Source: Streptococcus sp. 596553 (lineage in GTDB: Bacteria; Bacillota; Bacilli; Lactobacillales; Streptococcaceae). From it: a stretch of DNA of 64,000 nucleotides. Position 1 is the stretch's first letter. Each line of letters begins with the position of its first letter. Location: the NCBI RefSeq assembly GCF_900411395.1, contig NZ_OXCQ01000004.1, positions 95,606 through 159,605 of the forward strand, written 5' to 3'. Under the pieces are notes generated by a model. That model was given only the letters and a program-made list of their open reading frames with translations. It ran no database searches and was not told where the DNA came from. Shown in pieces: positions 1-9,172 of the stretch. The position numbers and the translations under genes are program-made.

Positions 1-230
1 AACAGGCGGTCACGGTCTGTACCTTCTTCGGCCACATCAGGGCGGAGTACAGTTTTGCGGTCAGCCATGGTTGTAGTAGGTGCGACACCAGTAGTGTCAA
101 CTTCGCCCAGCAATTCAACCATGTCAACAATCTTAGACAAGGTAGTCGCAAAGGCAGCAGTTTCTTCTTCAGAGAATCTTAATTTTGAAAGATTGGCAAC
201 GTGTGTTACCTCTTCTTGCGTAATTTTCAT
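1..230 (-). CDS. gatC: Aspartyl/glutamyl-tRNA amidotransferase subunit C (3' end cut by window)
   Basis: GatC is the small scaffold subunit of the GatCAB amidotransferase, which converts Glu-tRNA(Gln) or Asp-tRNA(Asn) to the amidated form in the cytoplasm. About 76 of the roughly 100 residues of the family are present. The protein starts [19 protein letters not shown], the usual GatC opening, and continues with the acidic helix and the VDTTGVAPT segment. The ATG complements 228-230 and is preceded by an AAAGGATG ribosome site. A -10-like TGGTAAAAT lies at 271-279 on the same strand. The gene is divergent from prfC, and gatA and gatB would be expected beyond the left edge. Confidence 0.93.
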   Translation of the reverse strand, partial: MKITQEEVTHVANLSKLRFSEEETAAFATTLSKIVDMVELLGEVDTTGVAPTTTMADRKTVLRPDVAEEGTDRDRL

Positions 231-324
231 CTTGCATCCTTTCGTGAAATGATGATTTTTAGTCTGTTCTATTTTACCATATTTTCCTATAAATAAGGGA
301 GGGGGAAGTGAAAAGAAATAGAAA

Positions 325-353
325 TTGAAAAAAATGCTAAAATCCGATATAAT
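325..353 (+). promoter_or_regulatory. prfC promoter
   Basis: TTGAAA (325-330), a 17-bp spacer and TATAAT (348-353) form a near-consensus sigma-A promoter about 90 bp before prfC. Confidence 0.8.
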
Positions 354-442
354 GGAGTGTTGAAAGGAATGGTAAAATCCAATGTAAAAATCATTCTTAG
401 CTATCGAAACAAGGAAAATAGAGAATCAAAGAAAGAGAACTT

Positions 443-1987
443 ATGAATATTCAAGAAGAAATTAAGAAACGCCGTACCTTTGCCATCATCTCCCACCCTG
501 ACGCGGGGAAAACTACTATTACTGAGCAGTTGCTCTACTTTGGGGGCGAGATTCGTGAGGCTGGTACGGTTAAAGGAAAGAAAACAGGGACTTTTGCCAA
601 GTCTGACTGGATGGATATCGAGAAGCAACGTGGGATTTCGGTTACTTCATCTGTTATGCAGTTTGACTACGATGGCAAGCGCGTGAATATCCTAGACACA
701 CCAGGGCACGAGGACTTCTCAGAAGATACTTATCGTACCTTGATGGCGGTGGATGCTGCGGTCATGGTCGTGGATTCTGCCAAGGGTATCGAGGCCCAAA
801 CTAAGAAGTTGTTTGAGGTTGTCAAACACCGTGGCATTCCAGTCTTTACCTTTATGAACAAGCTAGACCGTGACGGACGTGAGCCACTGGACCTCTTGCA
901 AGAATTGGAAGAAGTCTTGGGAATTGCTAGCTACCCTATGAACTGGCCAATCGGGATGGGGAAAGCTTTTGAGGGTTTGTATGATCTCTATAACCAACGC
1001 CTGGAGCTCTACAAAAGGGATGAGCGTTTTGCTAGTCTAGAAGATGGGGACAAGCTTTTTGGTAGCAATCCTTTCTACGAGCAAGTCAAAGATGATATTG
1101 AACTTTTAAATGAAGCTGGAAATGAGTTTTCAGAGGAAGCTATCCTTGCTGGAGAATTGACACCTGTCTTCTTTGGTTCAGCTTTGACAAACTTTGGTGT
1201 GCAGACCTTCCTTGAGACCTTCCTCAAGTTTGCTCCAGAACCACATGGACACAAGAAAACAGACGGTGAAGTTGTGGATCCGTACGACAAGGATTTCTCA
1301 GGATTTGTCTTTAAAATCCAAGCCAACATGGACCCTCGTCACCGTGACCGTATTGCCTTTGTCCGTATCGTATCAGGCGAATTTGAGCGTGGTATGAGTG
1401 TCAACCTGCCTCGTACTGGTAAGGGAGCTAAGCTGTCAAATGTTACTCAGTTTATGGCGGAAAGTCGTGAGAATGTAACCAATGCCGTGGCGGGTGATAT
1501 TATCGGTGTATACGATACAGGTACTTATCAAGTTGGGGATACCTTGACAGTTGGGAAAAACAAATTTGAATTTGAACCACTGCCAACCTTTACACCTGAG
1601 ATTTTCATGAAAGTTTCTGCCAAGAATGTCATGAAGCAAAAATCCTTCCACAAGGGGATTGAGCAACTGGTGCAAGAGGGGGCTATTCAGCTTTATAAGA
1701 ATTACCAAACAGGCGAGTATATGCTGGGAGCTGTAGGTCAACTCCAGTTTGAAGTCTTTAAGCACCGTATGGAGGGCGAGTACAATGCGGAAGTCGTCAT
1801 GAGCCCAATGGGGAAAAAGACCGTTCGTTGGATCAAGCCTGAGGACTTGGATGAACGCATGTCGTCAAGTCGCAATATCTTGGCTAAAGACCGCTTTGAC
1901 CAACCAGTCTTCCTCTTTGAAAATGACTTTGCCCTCCGTTGGTTTGCGGACAAGTATCCAGATGTAGAGTTGGAAGAAAAAATGTAG
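443..1987 (+). CDS. prfC: Peptide chain release factor 3
   Basis: RF3 is a cytoplasmic translational GTPase that removes RF1/RF2 from the ribosome after peptide release. At 514 aa it has normal family length. The GTP-binding motifs are all visible: G1 HPDAGKTT near residue 18, the G3 DTPGHED near 86, and G4 NKLD near 140. These are followed by EF-Tu-like domains 2 and 3 ending in the [10 protein letters not shown] region. The ATG at 443 follows AAAGAGA at a suitable distance and agrees with the family N-terminus ([20 protein letters not shown]). It is transcribed alone, away from gatC. I see no defect in it. Confidence 0.97.
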   Translation: MNIQEEIKKRRTFAIISHPDAGKTTITEQLLYFGGEIREAGTVKGKKTGTFAKSDWMDIEKQRGISVTSSVMQFDYDGKRVNILDTPGHEDFSEDTYRTLMAVDAAVMVVDSAKGIEAQTKKLFEVVKHRGIPVFTFMNKLDRDGREPLDLLQELEEVLGIASYPMNWPIGMGKAFEGLYDLYNQRLELYKRDERFASLEDGDKLFGSNPFYEQVKDDIELLNEAGNEFSEEAILAGELTPVFFGSALTNFGVQTFLETFLKFAPEPHGHKKTDGEVVDPYDKDFSGFVFKIQANMDPRHRDRIAFVRIVSGEFERGMSVNLPRTGKGAKLSNVTQFMAESRENVTNAVAGDIIGVYDTGTYQVGDTLTVGKNKFEFEPLPTFTPEIFMKVSAKNVMKQKSFHKGIEQLVQEGAIQLYKNYQTGEYMLGAVGQLQFEVFKHRMEGEYNAEVVMSPMGKKTVRWIKPEDLDERMSSSRNILAKDRFDQPVFLFENDFALRWFADKYPDVELEEKM

Positions 1988-1995
1988 ATCGCCAA

Positions 1996-2052
1996 AGTTA
2001 CTTGATTGTGTAACAATCTAAGTAACTAACGCCAAGTTTCTATGGAACTTGG
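1996..2052. repeat. Two hairpins just after prfC
   Basis: The first (1996-2027) pairs AGTTACTT and GATTGT with ACAATC and AAGTAACT around a 3-nt loop. The second (2032-2052) pairs CCAAGTT with AACTTGG around a 7-nt loop. Neither has a clear U tract, so they are structured 3' sequence and possibly weak terminators of prfC. Confidence 0.6.
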
Positions 2053-2055
2053 CTA

Positions 2056-2375
2056 GGCGCTCCACTAGTAAAGTTTTACGAATAATATCGATTCGTAAAA
2101 CTTTACGTCGTAACAGTTAGCAAGCGGTAACTGCCTCACTAACTACGTTTGGCAAATAGGATCGATTTGTAAAACTCCGTGTCGTAATGTAAAAAATAGC
2201 CTTACCTAAACGCTTCACTAGGCAAAGTCCACGAATGGTATAGATTCGTAAAACTTTCCGTCGTAACTGGTAGTGAGTGGTCTAGCTAACTGCTTTACTA
2301 ACTACGTTTGGCAAATGGAATCGATTTGCCAAGCCCCGTGTCGTGGTGTAAAAAATAGCCTTATCTAAACGCTTT
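2056..2375. repeat. Partly duplicated hairpin repeat block (about 155 bp unit, two copies)
   Basis: Two diverged copies of one unit (about 2056-2213 and 2212-2375) each carry two stem-loops. The first stem, 2068-2106, is perfect: 16 bp, with arm GTAAAGTTTTACGAAT and a 7-nt loop. The others (about 2147-2175, 2221-2260, 2305-2333) have partly mismatched arms, again around 7-nt loops. Conserved flanks include CACTAACTACG before and CGTGTCGTNNTGTAAAAAAT after. A related unit sits near 52.5 kb. It may belong to a described streptococcal family such as SPRITE, which I cannot check. Confidence 0.65.
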
Positions 2376-2439
2376 GCCGTCATAATGGAAAGTAAGCTCC
2401 CCAAACATATGATGGGAATAAAAAGAAATGAGATAAAGA

Positions 2440-2822
2440 GTGAAAGAAGAGAAAAAAGCGATTGTCTTAGGCGCAGGTAATGCTCAGTATGAATAAAGTT
2501 GAAACAACAATAAAGTCCCTGTGTGTTCATTATAATAATCGGAAGTTTTATATTTTTAATGATGATCTTCCGATTGACAGTAGTATTCTGAAAGATTATC
2601 GTTTGCCCTTTGAGGGACTTTCTTACGCTACCTTCTTTAGGTATTTTCTTCCAAAGTATGTAAGTGAGGTTCGTGTACTGTATTTAGACTTGGATATTAT
2701 CGTAAGAAAACCGATAGATGAGCTGTGGTACTTAGACCTTACAGGCATCTCCTTAGTAGCAGTTAGAGATGATTTTTATACACCTATTTTCAATGCTGGT
2801 TTTTTGTTAATCAACAATGACA
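2440..2822 (+). pseudogene. Glycosyltransferase family 8 remnant
   Basis: A reading frame starting with GTG at 2440 encodes KEEKKAIVLGAGNAQ, the usual start of a streptococcal GT8 sugar transferase. It hits a stop near 2494. A second frame from about 2480 continues the same protein: KVETTIKSLC, FNDDLP, then LDLDIIV with the DxD metal/nucleotide-sugar motif, and FNAGFLLINN. So there is a frameshift near 2490. There is probably an internal loss of about 20 codons after FNDDLP, compared with GT8 relatives as I remember them. The 3' part of the gene is missing, cut where the IS-like sequence begins. No function is expected. Confidence 0.75.
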
Positions 2823-3163
2823 TGTGAAGAGCAGAAAATGTCACGTAAAATCTGATTTAAGACACAAATAAAAAATCTTCCAATTCTCTGTTTCCGTGTC
2901 TGAAGGCTTCTTTTCCTTTCTGTTGATAGGCTAGTAGCAGACGATTGATTTGTCTTTCAGAAAGATTGAGTTCGACACAGGCCCGTTTCTTTGTTTTCTT
3001 TCCTTGGGCTATAGCTTTTATCACAAGATATTTTTTCATTTCATTCATATTTAGTTGGATCCTTTTCATATGACTATTCTACCAAATGGGACATTTTCAC
3101 GTTCGATTTACTAAAGACATTATCACATTCGAATCACAAATAAATAAAAAAATCTTCCAATTC
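2823..3163 (-). mobile_element. IS1202-like (ISNCY) insertion sequence remnant
   Basis: The stretch holds the first part of a transposase on the minus strand (2857-3069) and its upstream end. Imperfect direct repeats lie at 2863-2886 and 3135-3163, both ending ATCTTCCAATTC. IS1202 is remembered as making long (about 27 bp) target duplications, which would suit these repeats, but the second copy has extra A/T bases. The element interrupts the glycosyltransferase remnant. Family assignment rests on recalled protein similarity. Confidence 0.5.
2857..3069 (-). pseudogene. Truncated transposase, N-terminal helix-turn-helix part
   Basis: Seventy residues remain: MNEMKKYLVIKAIAQGKK, then KKRACVELNLSERQINRLL, a helix-turn-helix, then AFRHGNR. 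I recall this as the start of IS1202-type (ISNCY) transposases, whose full proteins exceed 400 residues. The frame then runs into ELEDFLFVS, which is translated from flanking repeat DNA, so the catalytic DDE domain is absent. The likely start is the internal ATG of MNEMKK. It cannot be active. Confidence 0.6.
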
Positions 3164-3165
3164 CC

Positions 3166-3194
3166 TTGCAAAAATGAAGAAAGTGTGATAACAT
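3166..3194 (+). promoter_or_regulatory. rpmB promoter
   Basis: TTGCAA (3166-3171), a 17-bp spacer and TAACAT (3189-3194) just upstream of rpmB. The -35 directly abuts the IS flank. Confidence 0.6.
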
Positions 3195-3252
3195 AGTACG
3201 GTATGTGGTGCTAGCACATCCGCTATATTAGATCTAATAGGAGGAAAACACA

Positions 3253-3441
3253 ATGGCTAAAGTATGTTACTTTACAGGTCGTAAGACTGTATCAGGAAAC
3301 AACCGTTCACACGCGATGAACCAAACAAAACGTGCCGTAAAACCAAACCTTCAAAAAGTTACTGTTCTTATCGATGGTAAACCTAAAAAAGTTTGGGCTT
3401 CAGCTCGTGCTTTGAAATCAGGTAAAGTTGAACGTGTTTAA
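3253..3441 (+). CDS. rpmB: 50S ribosomal protein L28
   Basis: L28 is a small, basic large-subunit ribosomal protein. The 62 residues [20 protein letters not shown] to SGKVERV match the full family length and the typical Gram-positive sequence, including the TGR and GNNRSHA motifs. The start ATG follows a strong AGGAGG at 3239-3244. The 5' leader has two perfect palindromes, GTGCTAGCAC (3208-3217) and TATTAGATCTAATA (3226-3239), the second abutting the ribosome site. The gene stands alone between its own promoter and terminator. Confidence 0.97.
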   Translation: MAKVCYFTGRKTVSGNNRSHAMNQTKRAVKPNLQKVTVLIDGKPKKVWASARALKSGKVERV

Positions 3442-3451
3442 TAATAAAAGC

Positions 3452-3478
3452 AAGGAGACCTCAGGGTCTTTTTCTTTT
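3452..3478 (+). terminator. rpmB terminator
   Basis: AGACC pairs with GGTCT around TCAG and is followed by TTTTCTTTT, 10 bp after the rpmB stop. Confidence 0.75.
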
Positions 3479-3595
3479 GTCATAGCGAAAAAATCATTTT
3501 AAAAGCAGAGTAAATATCCGCTGATACAGTATTCTGCTTTTACACTTGGGATGAAATATGATAAAATAGAGTATCAACTAGTTGAGGTAAAAAGG

Positions 3596-3961
3596 ATGAC
3601 TGTAAAAATTAATACAAAAGATGGTCAAATCGAACTAACAGATGAAGTGATTGCAACCGTCGTAGGTGGTGCAACAACTGAGATTTTTGGTGTGGTCGGT
3701 ATGGCTAGTAAAAATGCCCTCAAAGATAATTTCCAAGCCCTTCTAGGTAAGGAAAATTATTCCAAAGGTGTCGTCGTAAAGGCAGCTGAAGATGGCAGCA
3801 TTGCAGTTGATGTGTATACCGTGTTGAGCTACGGAACAAAGATTAGTGAAGTGTCAAAAAACATTCAAGAGCGTGTTGCCTTTAGCTTGGAAAACCAGCT
3901 TGGAATCACTGCTCAGACTGTAAATGTCTACATTCAAAATATCAAAGTTGTAGGAGAATAA
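3596..3961 (+). CDS. Asp23/Gls24 family protein (YloU-like)
   Basis: A 121-residue Asp23 (DUF322) family protein: MTVKINTKDGQIELTDEVIA, then the family GVVGMAS, VDVYTVLSYGTKI and VNVYIQNIKV segments. Members are envelope-stress related cytosolic proteins of uncertain biochemistry. The start at 3596 is preferred over an upstream ATG at 3551, because GAGGT lies 8 nt before it and the upstream ATG falls inside a TATGATAAAAT -10 box. It sits 2 bp ahead of fakA. The same pair (yloU-yloV) exists in Bacillus, which suggests a joint role near membrane lipid handling. Confidence 0.88.
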   Translation: MTVKINTKDGQIELTDEVIATVVGGATTEIFGVVGMASKNALKDNFQALLGKENYSKGVVVKAAEDGSIAVDVYTVLSYGTKISEVSKNIQERVAFSLENQLGITAQTVNVYIQNIKVVGE

Positions 3962-3963
3962 CC

Positions 3964-5631
3964 GTGTCAAAAATTACTACTAGCTTATTTCAAGAAATGG
4001 TGCAGGCTGCATCAACTCGCTTGAATAAGCAAGCTGAATATGTCAATTCATTAAACGTCTTCCCCGTTCCAGATGGAGATACTGGAACAAACATGGGAAT
4101 GACCATTGAAAATGGTGCTAAAGAAGTTGCAGACAAGCCAGCTTCTACAGTTGGCGAGGTAGCGAGCATTCTTGCCAAAGGGCTTTTGATGGGTGCGCGG
4201 GGGAACTCAGGAGTTATTACGTCTCAGCTTTTCCGTGGATTTTCACAAGCCATCAAGGATAAAGACGAGTTAACAGGTCAAGACTTGGCCCTTGCCTTCC
4301 AATCAGGTGTGGAAGTTGCCTATAAGGCAGTGATGAAGCCAGTTGAAGGAACGATTTTGACAGTTTCTCGTGGTGCTGCTATCGGTGCTAAGAAAAAAGC
4401 TGAGCAAACAGATGACGCTGTTGAAGTCATGCGCGCAGCCTTGGAAGGTGCTAAAACAGCTCTAGCTAAAACACCAGACATGCTTCCAGTATTGAAAGAA
4501 GTTGGCGTTGTGGACTCAGGTGGTCAAGGACTGGTCTTCATCTACGAAGGTTTCCTTTCAGCCCTTACTGGCGAATATATTGCATCGGAGGACTTTGTAG
4601 CGACTCCTGCTAATATGAGTGAAATGATCAATGCAGAGCACCACAAGTCTGTGGCTGGTCATGTAGCGACTGAGGACATCACCTTTGGTTATTGTACTGA
4701 AATCATGGTAGCTCTTAAACAAGGTCCAACCTATGCCAAAGATTTTGACTACGATGAATTCCGTAATTACTTGAATGAGCTTGGAGACTCTCTCCTCGTT
4801 GTCAATGATGATGAAATCGTCAAAGTCCATGTTCATACAGAAGATCCAGGACTGGTTATGCAAGAAGGTCTCAAATATGGTAGCTTGGTCAAGGTAAAAG
4901 TTGATAATATGCGTAACCAACACGAGGCACAGGTTGAGAAAGAAGCTGCTCAAGTTAGCAAGCCTGCTGAAGAAAAAGAGTATGCTTTGATTGCTGTAGT
5001 GGCTGGTAAAGGTCTAGCAGATATCTTCCGTTCTCAAGGTGTGGATTATGTTATCGAAGGCGGTCAAACCATGAACCCTTCAACAGAAGACTTTATCAAG
5101 GCTGTTGAACAGGTCAATGCTCGTAACATTATCTTCCTACCAAACAACAAAAATATCTTCATGGCTGCTCAATCTGCAACAGAAGTTTTGGAGCAACCAG
5201 CAGTGGTGGTAGAGGCTTGCACTCTCCCTCAAGGTTTGACAAGTCTTCTTGCCTTTGATCCAAGCAAGTCCATTGAAGAAAACCAAGAGCGTATGACAGC
5301 TGCTCTTAGCGATGTCGTTAGCGGAAGCGTCACAACAGCCGTGCGTGATACAACCATTGATGGCTTAGAAATCCATGAAAACGATAATCTTGGTATGGTG
5401 GATGGGAAAATCCTCGTGTCAAACCCTGACATGCACCAAACCTTGACTGAAACATTGAAACATATGTTGGATGAAGATAGTGAAATCGTAACCTTCTATG
5501 TCGGTGAAGACGGAAGCGAAGAACTTGCCAATGAAATTGCTCAAGAAATCGCAGAAGAATTCGAAGACATTGAAGTTGAGATTCACCAAGGTCAACAACC
5601 TGTTTACCCATACCTATTTAGTGTGGAATAA
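3964..5631 (+). CDS. fakA: Fatty acid kinase catalytic subunit (DAK-phosphatase domain protein, YloV type)
   Basis: FakA phosphorylates fatty acids presented by FakB (DegV) proteins, allowing uptake of host fatty acids into phospholipids. The 555 residues show an N-terminal DhaL-type kinase domain with the metal-binding VFPVPDGDTGTNM motif near residue 30 and LMGARGNSGVI near 78. The middle domain and the DegV-like C-terminal part follow (GGQTMNPSTEDF, LPNNKNI, QGLTSLLAF). Translation starts at GTG 3964 after a GTAGGAG site, 2 bp after the Asp23-like gene, so the two are probably co-transcribed and translationally linked. A terminator follows the stop closely. Confidence 0.92.
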   Translation: MSKITTSLFQEMVQAASTRLNKQAEYVNSLNVFPVPDGDTGTNMGMTIENGAKEVADKPASTVGEVASILAKGLLMGARGNSGVITSQLFRGFSQAIKDKDELTGQDLALAFQSGVEVAYKAVMKPVEGTILTVSRGAAIGAKKKAEQTDDAVEVMRAALEGAKTALAKTPDMLPVLKEVGVVDSGGQGLVFIYEGFLSALTGEYIASEDFVATPANMSEMINAEHHKSVAGHVATEDITFGYCTEIMVALKQGPTYAKDFDYDEFRNYLNELGDSLLVVNDDEIVKVHVHTEDPGLVMQEGLKYGSLVKVKVDNMRNQHEAQVEKEAAQVSKPAEEKEYALIAVVAGKGLADIFRSQGVDYVIEGGQTMNPSTEDFIKAVEQVNARNIIFLPNNKNIFMAAQSATEVLEQPAVVVEACTLPQGLTSLLAFDPSKSIEENQERMTAALSDVVSGSVTTAVRDTTIDGLEIHENDNLGMVDGKILVSNPDMHQTLTETLKHMLDEDSEIVTFYVGEDGSEELANEIAQEIAEEFEDIEVEIHQGQQPVYPYLFSVE

Positions 5632-5638
5632 GATTAAT

Positions 5639-5671
5639 GAAGAACTGAGAAATCGGTTCTTTTTTCTTTTT
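5639..5671 (+). terminator. fakA terminator
   Basis: AAGAAC and GTTCTT arms around a roughly 10-nt loop, then TTTTCTTTTTT. Confidence 0.8.
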
Positions 5672-5738
5672 TAGTAAATGAAATCGGTATCTTTTTAATA
5701 AAAACAAAAATAACATTCATAAATAAACGTTAAAATAG

Positions 5739-5753
5739 AAAATTCAGAAAATT
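5739..5753. promoter_or_regulatory. CodY-type operator upstream of ilvB
   Basis: AAAATTCAGAAAATT matches 13 of 15 positions of the CodY consensus AATTTTCWGAAAATT. It lies 13 bp upstream of the -35 of the ilvB promoter. CodY represses branched-chain amino acid synthesis in streptococci, so the position makes sense. Confidence 0.7.
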
Positions 5754-5765
5754 TCTTCTTTTCTC

Positions 5766-5793
5766 TTGAAAATTTTTGAAAAAATGGTATGAT
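5766..5793 (+). promoter_or_regulatory. ilvB operon promoter
   Basis: TTGAAA (5766-5771), a 16-bp spacer and TATGAT (5788-5793). The leader is only about 30 nt, too short for a T-box. Confidence 0.7.
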
Positions 5794-5831
5794 AGTAACA
5801 AGTTATTTTTAAGAGGAAAGAAAGGGGAACA

Positions 5832-7532
5832 ATGGAGAAAATCAGTTTAGAATCTCCTAAGACGGGGTCGGACCTAGTTTTGGAAACACTTCGTGATTTA
5901 GGAATTGATACCATCTTTGGTTATCCTGGTGGTGCAGTCTTGCCTTTTTATGATGCGATATATAATTTTAAAGGCATTCGCCACATTCTAGGACGCCATG
6001 AGCAAGGTTGTCTGCATGAAGCTGAAGGTTATGCCAAATCAACTGGAAAGTTGGGTGTTGCCGTCGTCACTAGTGGACCAGGAGCAACAAATGCCATTAC
6101 AGGGATTGCAGATGCCATGAGCGATAGCGTTCCCCTTTTGGTCTTTACAGGTCAGGTGGCGCGAGCAGGGATTGGGAAGGATGCCTTTCAGGAGGCAGAC
6201 ATCGTGGGAATTACCATGCCAATCACTAAGTACAATTACCAAGTTCGTGAGACAGCTGATATTCCCCGTATCATTACGGAAGCTTTCCATATCGCAACTA
6301 CAGGTCGACCAGGGCCAGTCGTCATTGACCTACCTAAAGACGTATCTGCTTTAGAAACAGACTTCATCTATTCATCAGAAGTGAACCTACCAAGCTATCA
6401 GCCGACTCTTGAGCCAAATGATATGCAAATCAAGAAAATCTTGAAGCAATTATCCAAGGCTAAAAAGCCAGTCTTGCTAGCTGGTGGTGGAATTAGTTAT
6501 GCTGAAGCTGCGGCAGAATTAAATGAATTTGCAGAACGTTACCAAATTCCAGTGGTAACTAGTCTTTTAGGGCAAGGTACGATTGCAACGAGTCATCCAC
6601 TCTTCCTTGGAATGGGGGGGATGCATGGGTCATTCGCAGCTAATATTGCCATGACAGAAGCTGATTTTATGATTAGTATTGGTTGCCGTTTCGATGACCG
6701 CTTGACGGGGAATCCTAAGACCTTCGCTAAGAATGCTAAGGTTGCTCACATTGATATTGACCCAGCCGAGATTGGCAAGATCATCAGTGCAGATATTCCT
6801 GTGGTTGGAGATGCTAAGAAAGCCTTGCAAATGTTGCTAGCAGAACCGACAGTTCATAACAATACTGAAAAATGGATTGAAAAAGTCACTAAAGACAAGA
6901 ACCGTGTTCGTTCTTATGACAAAAAAGAGCGTGTGGTTCAGCCGCAAGCTGTTATTGAACGAATTGGTGAATTGACGAATGGAGATGCCATTGTGGTAAC
7001 AGACGTTGGTCAACACCAAATGTGGACAGCCCAGTATTATCCCTATCAAAATGAACGTCAGTTAGTGACTTCAGGTGGTTTAGGAACCATGGGATTCGGA
7101 ATTCCAGCAGCAATCGGTGCTAAAATTGCTAACCCAGATAAGGAAGTAGTCTTGTTTGTTGGGGATGGCGGCTTCCAAATGACTAACCAAGAATTGGCTA
7201 TTTTGAACATTTACAAGGTGCCAATCAAGGTGGTTATGTTGAACAACCACTCACTTGGAATGGTTCGTCAGTGGCAGGAATCCTTCTATGAAGGTAGAAC
7301 ATCTGAGTCAGTCTTTGATACCCTTCCAGATTTCCAATTGATGGCACAAGCTTACGGTATTAAAAACTATAAGTTTGACAATCCTGAGACCTTGGATCAA
7401 GACCTTGAAGTCATCACTGAGGATGTTCCTATGCTAATCGAGGTAGATATTTCTCGTAAGGAACAGGTGCTACCAATGGTACCAGCTGGTAAGAGTAATC
7501 ATGAGATGTTGGGGGTGAAGTTCCATGCGTAG
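5832..7532 (+). CDS. ilvB: Acetolactate synthase large (catalytic) subunit
   Basis: This thiamine-diphosphate enzyme joins two pyruvates to acetolactate, or pyruvate and 2-oxobutyrate to acetohydroxybutyrate, the first common step to valine, leucine and isoleucine. The 566 residues are full length. Visible motifs are the catalytic glutamate region RHEQGCLHEAEGYA near residue 57, the FAD-domain GMGGMHGS, and the C-terminal ThDP/Mg site VGDGGFQMTNQEL. The ATG at 5832 follows GAAAGGGGAA. Its 3' end overlaps ilvN by 8 bp, so the two subunits are translationally coupled. It carries a CodY-type box and a sigma-A promoter in front. Confidence 0.96.
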   Translation: MEKISLESPKTGSDLVLETLRDLGIDTIFGYPGGAVLPFYDAIYNFKGIRHILGRHEQGCLHEAEGYAKSTGKLGVAVVTSGPGATNAITGIADAMSDSVPLLVFTGQVARAGIGKDAFQEADIVGITMPITKYNYQVRETADIPRIITEAFHIATTGRPGPVVIDLPKDVSALETDFIYSSEVNLPSYQPTLEPNDMQIKKILKQLSKAKKPVLLAGGGISYAEAAAELNEFAERYQIPVVTSLLGQGTIATSHPLFLGMGGMHGSFAANIAMTEADFMISIGCRFDDRLTGNPKTFAKNAKVAHIDIDPAEIGKIISADIPVVGDAKKALQMLLAEPTVHNNTEKWIEKVTKDKNRVRSYDKKERVVQPQAVIERIGELTNGDAIVVTDVGQHQMWTAQYYPYQNERQLVTSGGLGTMGFGIPAAIGAKIANPDKEVVLFVGDGGFQMTNQELAILNIYKVPIKVVMLNNHSLGMVRQWQESFYEGRTSESVFDTLPDFQLMAQAYGIKNYKFDNPETLDQDLEVITEDVPMLIEVDISRKEQVLPMVPAGKSNHEMLGVKFHA

Positions 7533-8001
7533 AATGTTAACAGCAAAACTACAAAATCGTTCAGGAGTCCTCAATCGCTTTACCGGTGTCCTGTCTCGTC
7601 GTCAGGTTAATATCGAAAGTATCTCTGTTGGAGCAACAGAAGATCCGAATGTATCGCGTATCACCATTATTATTGATGTTGCTTCACATGATGAAGTGGA
7701 GCAAATCATCAAGCAACTCAATCGTCAGATTGATGTGATTCGCATTCGTGATATTACAGACAAGCCTCATTTGGAGCGCGAGGTGATTTTGGTTAAGATG
7801 TCAGCGCCAGCTGAGAAGCGAGCTGAGATTCTAGCGATTATTCAACCTTTCCGTGCAACAGTGGTAGACGTAGCGCCAAGCTCGATTACCATTCAAATGA
7901 CAGGAAATGCCGAAAAGAGTGAAGCTCTATTGCGAGTCATTAGACCATACGGTATTCGCAATATCGCTCGTACGGGTGCAACTGGATTTACCCGTGATTA
8001 A
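7525..8001 (+). CDS. ilvN: Acetolactate synthase small (regulatory) subunit
   Basis: The 158-residue regulatory subunit carries an N-terminal ACT domain (LTAKLQNRSGVLNRFTGVLS, then SRITIIIDV) and the C-terminal ALS_ss domain. It binds valine for feedback control and raises IlvB activity. The ATG lies inside the last codons of ilvB, with GGGGGTG as ribosome site within ilvB. It is followed 65 bp later by ilvC in the same direction. Length and sequence are normal for the family. Confidence 0.95.
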   Translation: MRRMLTAKLQNRSGVLNRFTGVLSRRQVNIESISVGATEDPNVSRITIIIDVASHDEVEQIIKQLNRQIDVIRIRDITDKPHLEREVILVKMSAPAEKRAEILAIIQPFRATVVDVAPSSITIQMTGNAEKSEALLRVIRPYGIRNIARTGATGFTRD

Positions 8002-8033
8002 AAATCCAACTTAAATTTGTTAAACCAGCCTAA

Positions 8034-9089
<1,056 letters not shown>

Positions 9090-9172
9090 TTAGAAAGCAA
9101 AGAATTTTGCTAAAATAGTAGCTTCAGCTATTCGTCGGATATTAGATGTACTGATTTAGGGGTTGAAATCAT

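Noticed and set aside
2077..2084. TACGAATA, identical to the ComX (SigX) promoter core
   Set aside because: It is one arm of the perfect hairpin at 2068-2106 and no competence gene follows.
3551..3595. Upstream in-frame ATG for the Asp23-like gene
   Set aside because: It has no ribosome site and overlaps a TATGATAAAAT promoter box; ATG 3596 has GAGGT in front.
5640..5831. T-box or leader-peptide control of ilvB
   Set aside because: Promoter lies only about 40 bp before the start; there is no room for a T-box and no Ile/Leu/Val codon run.
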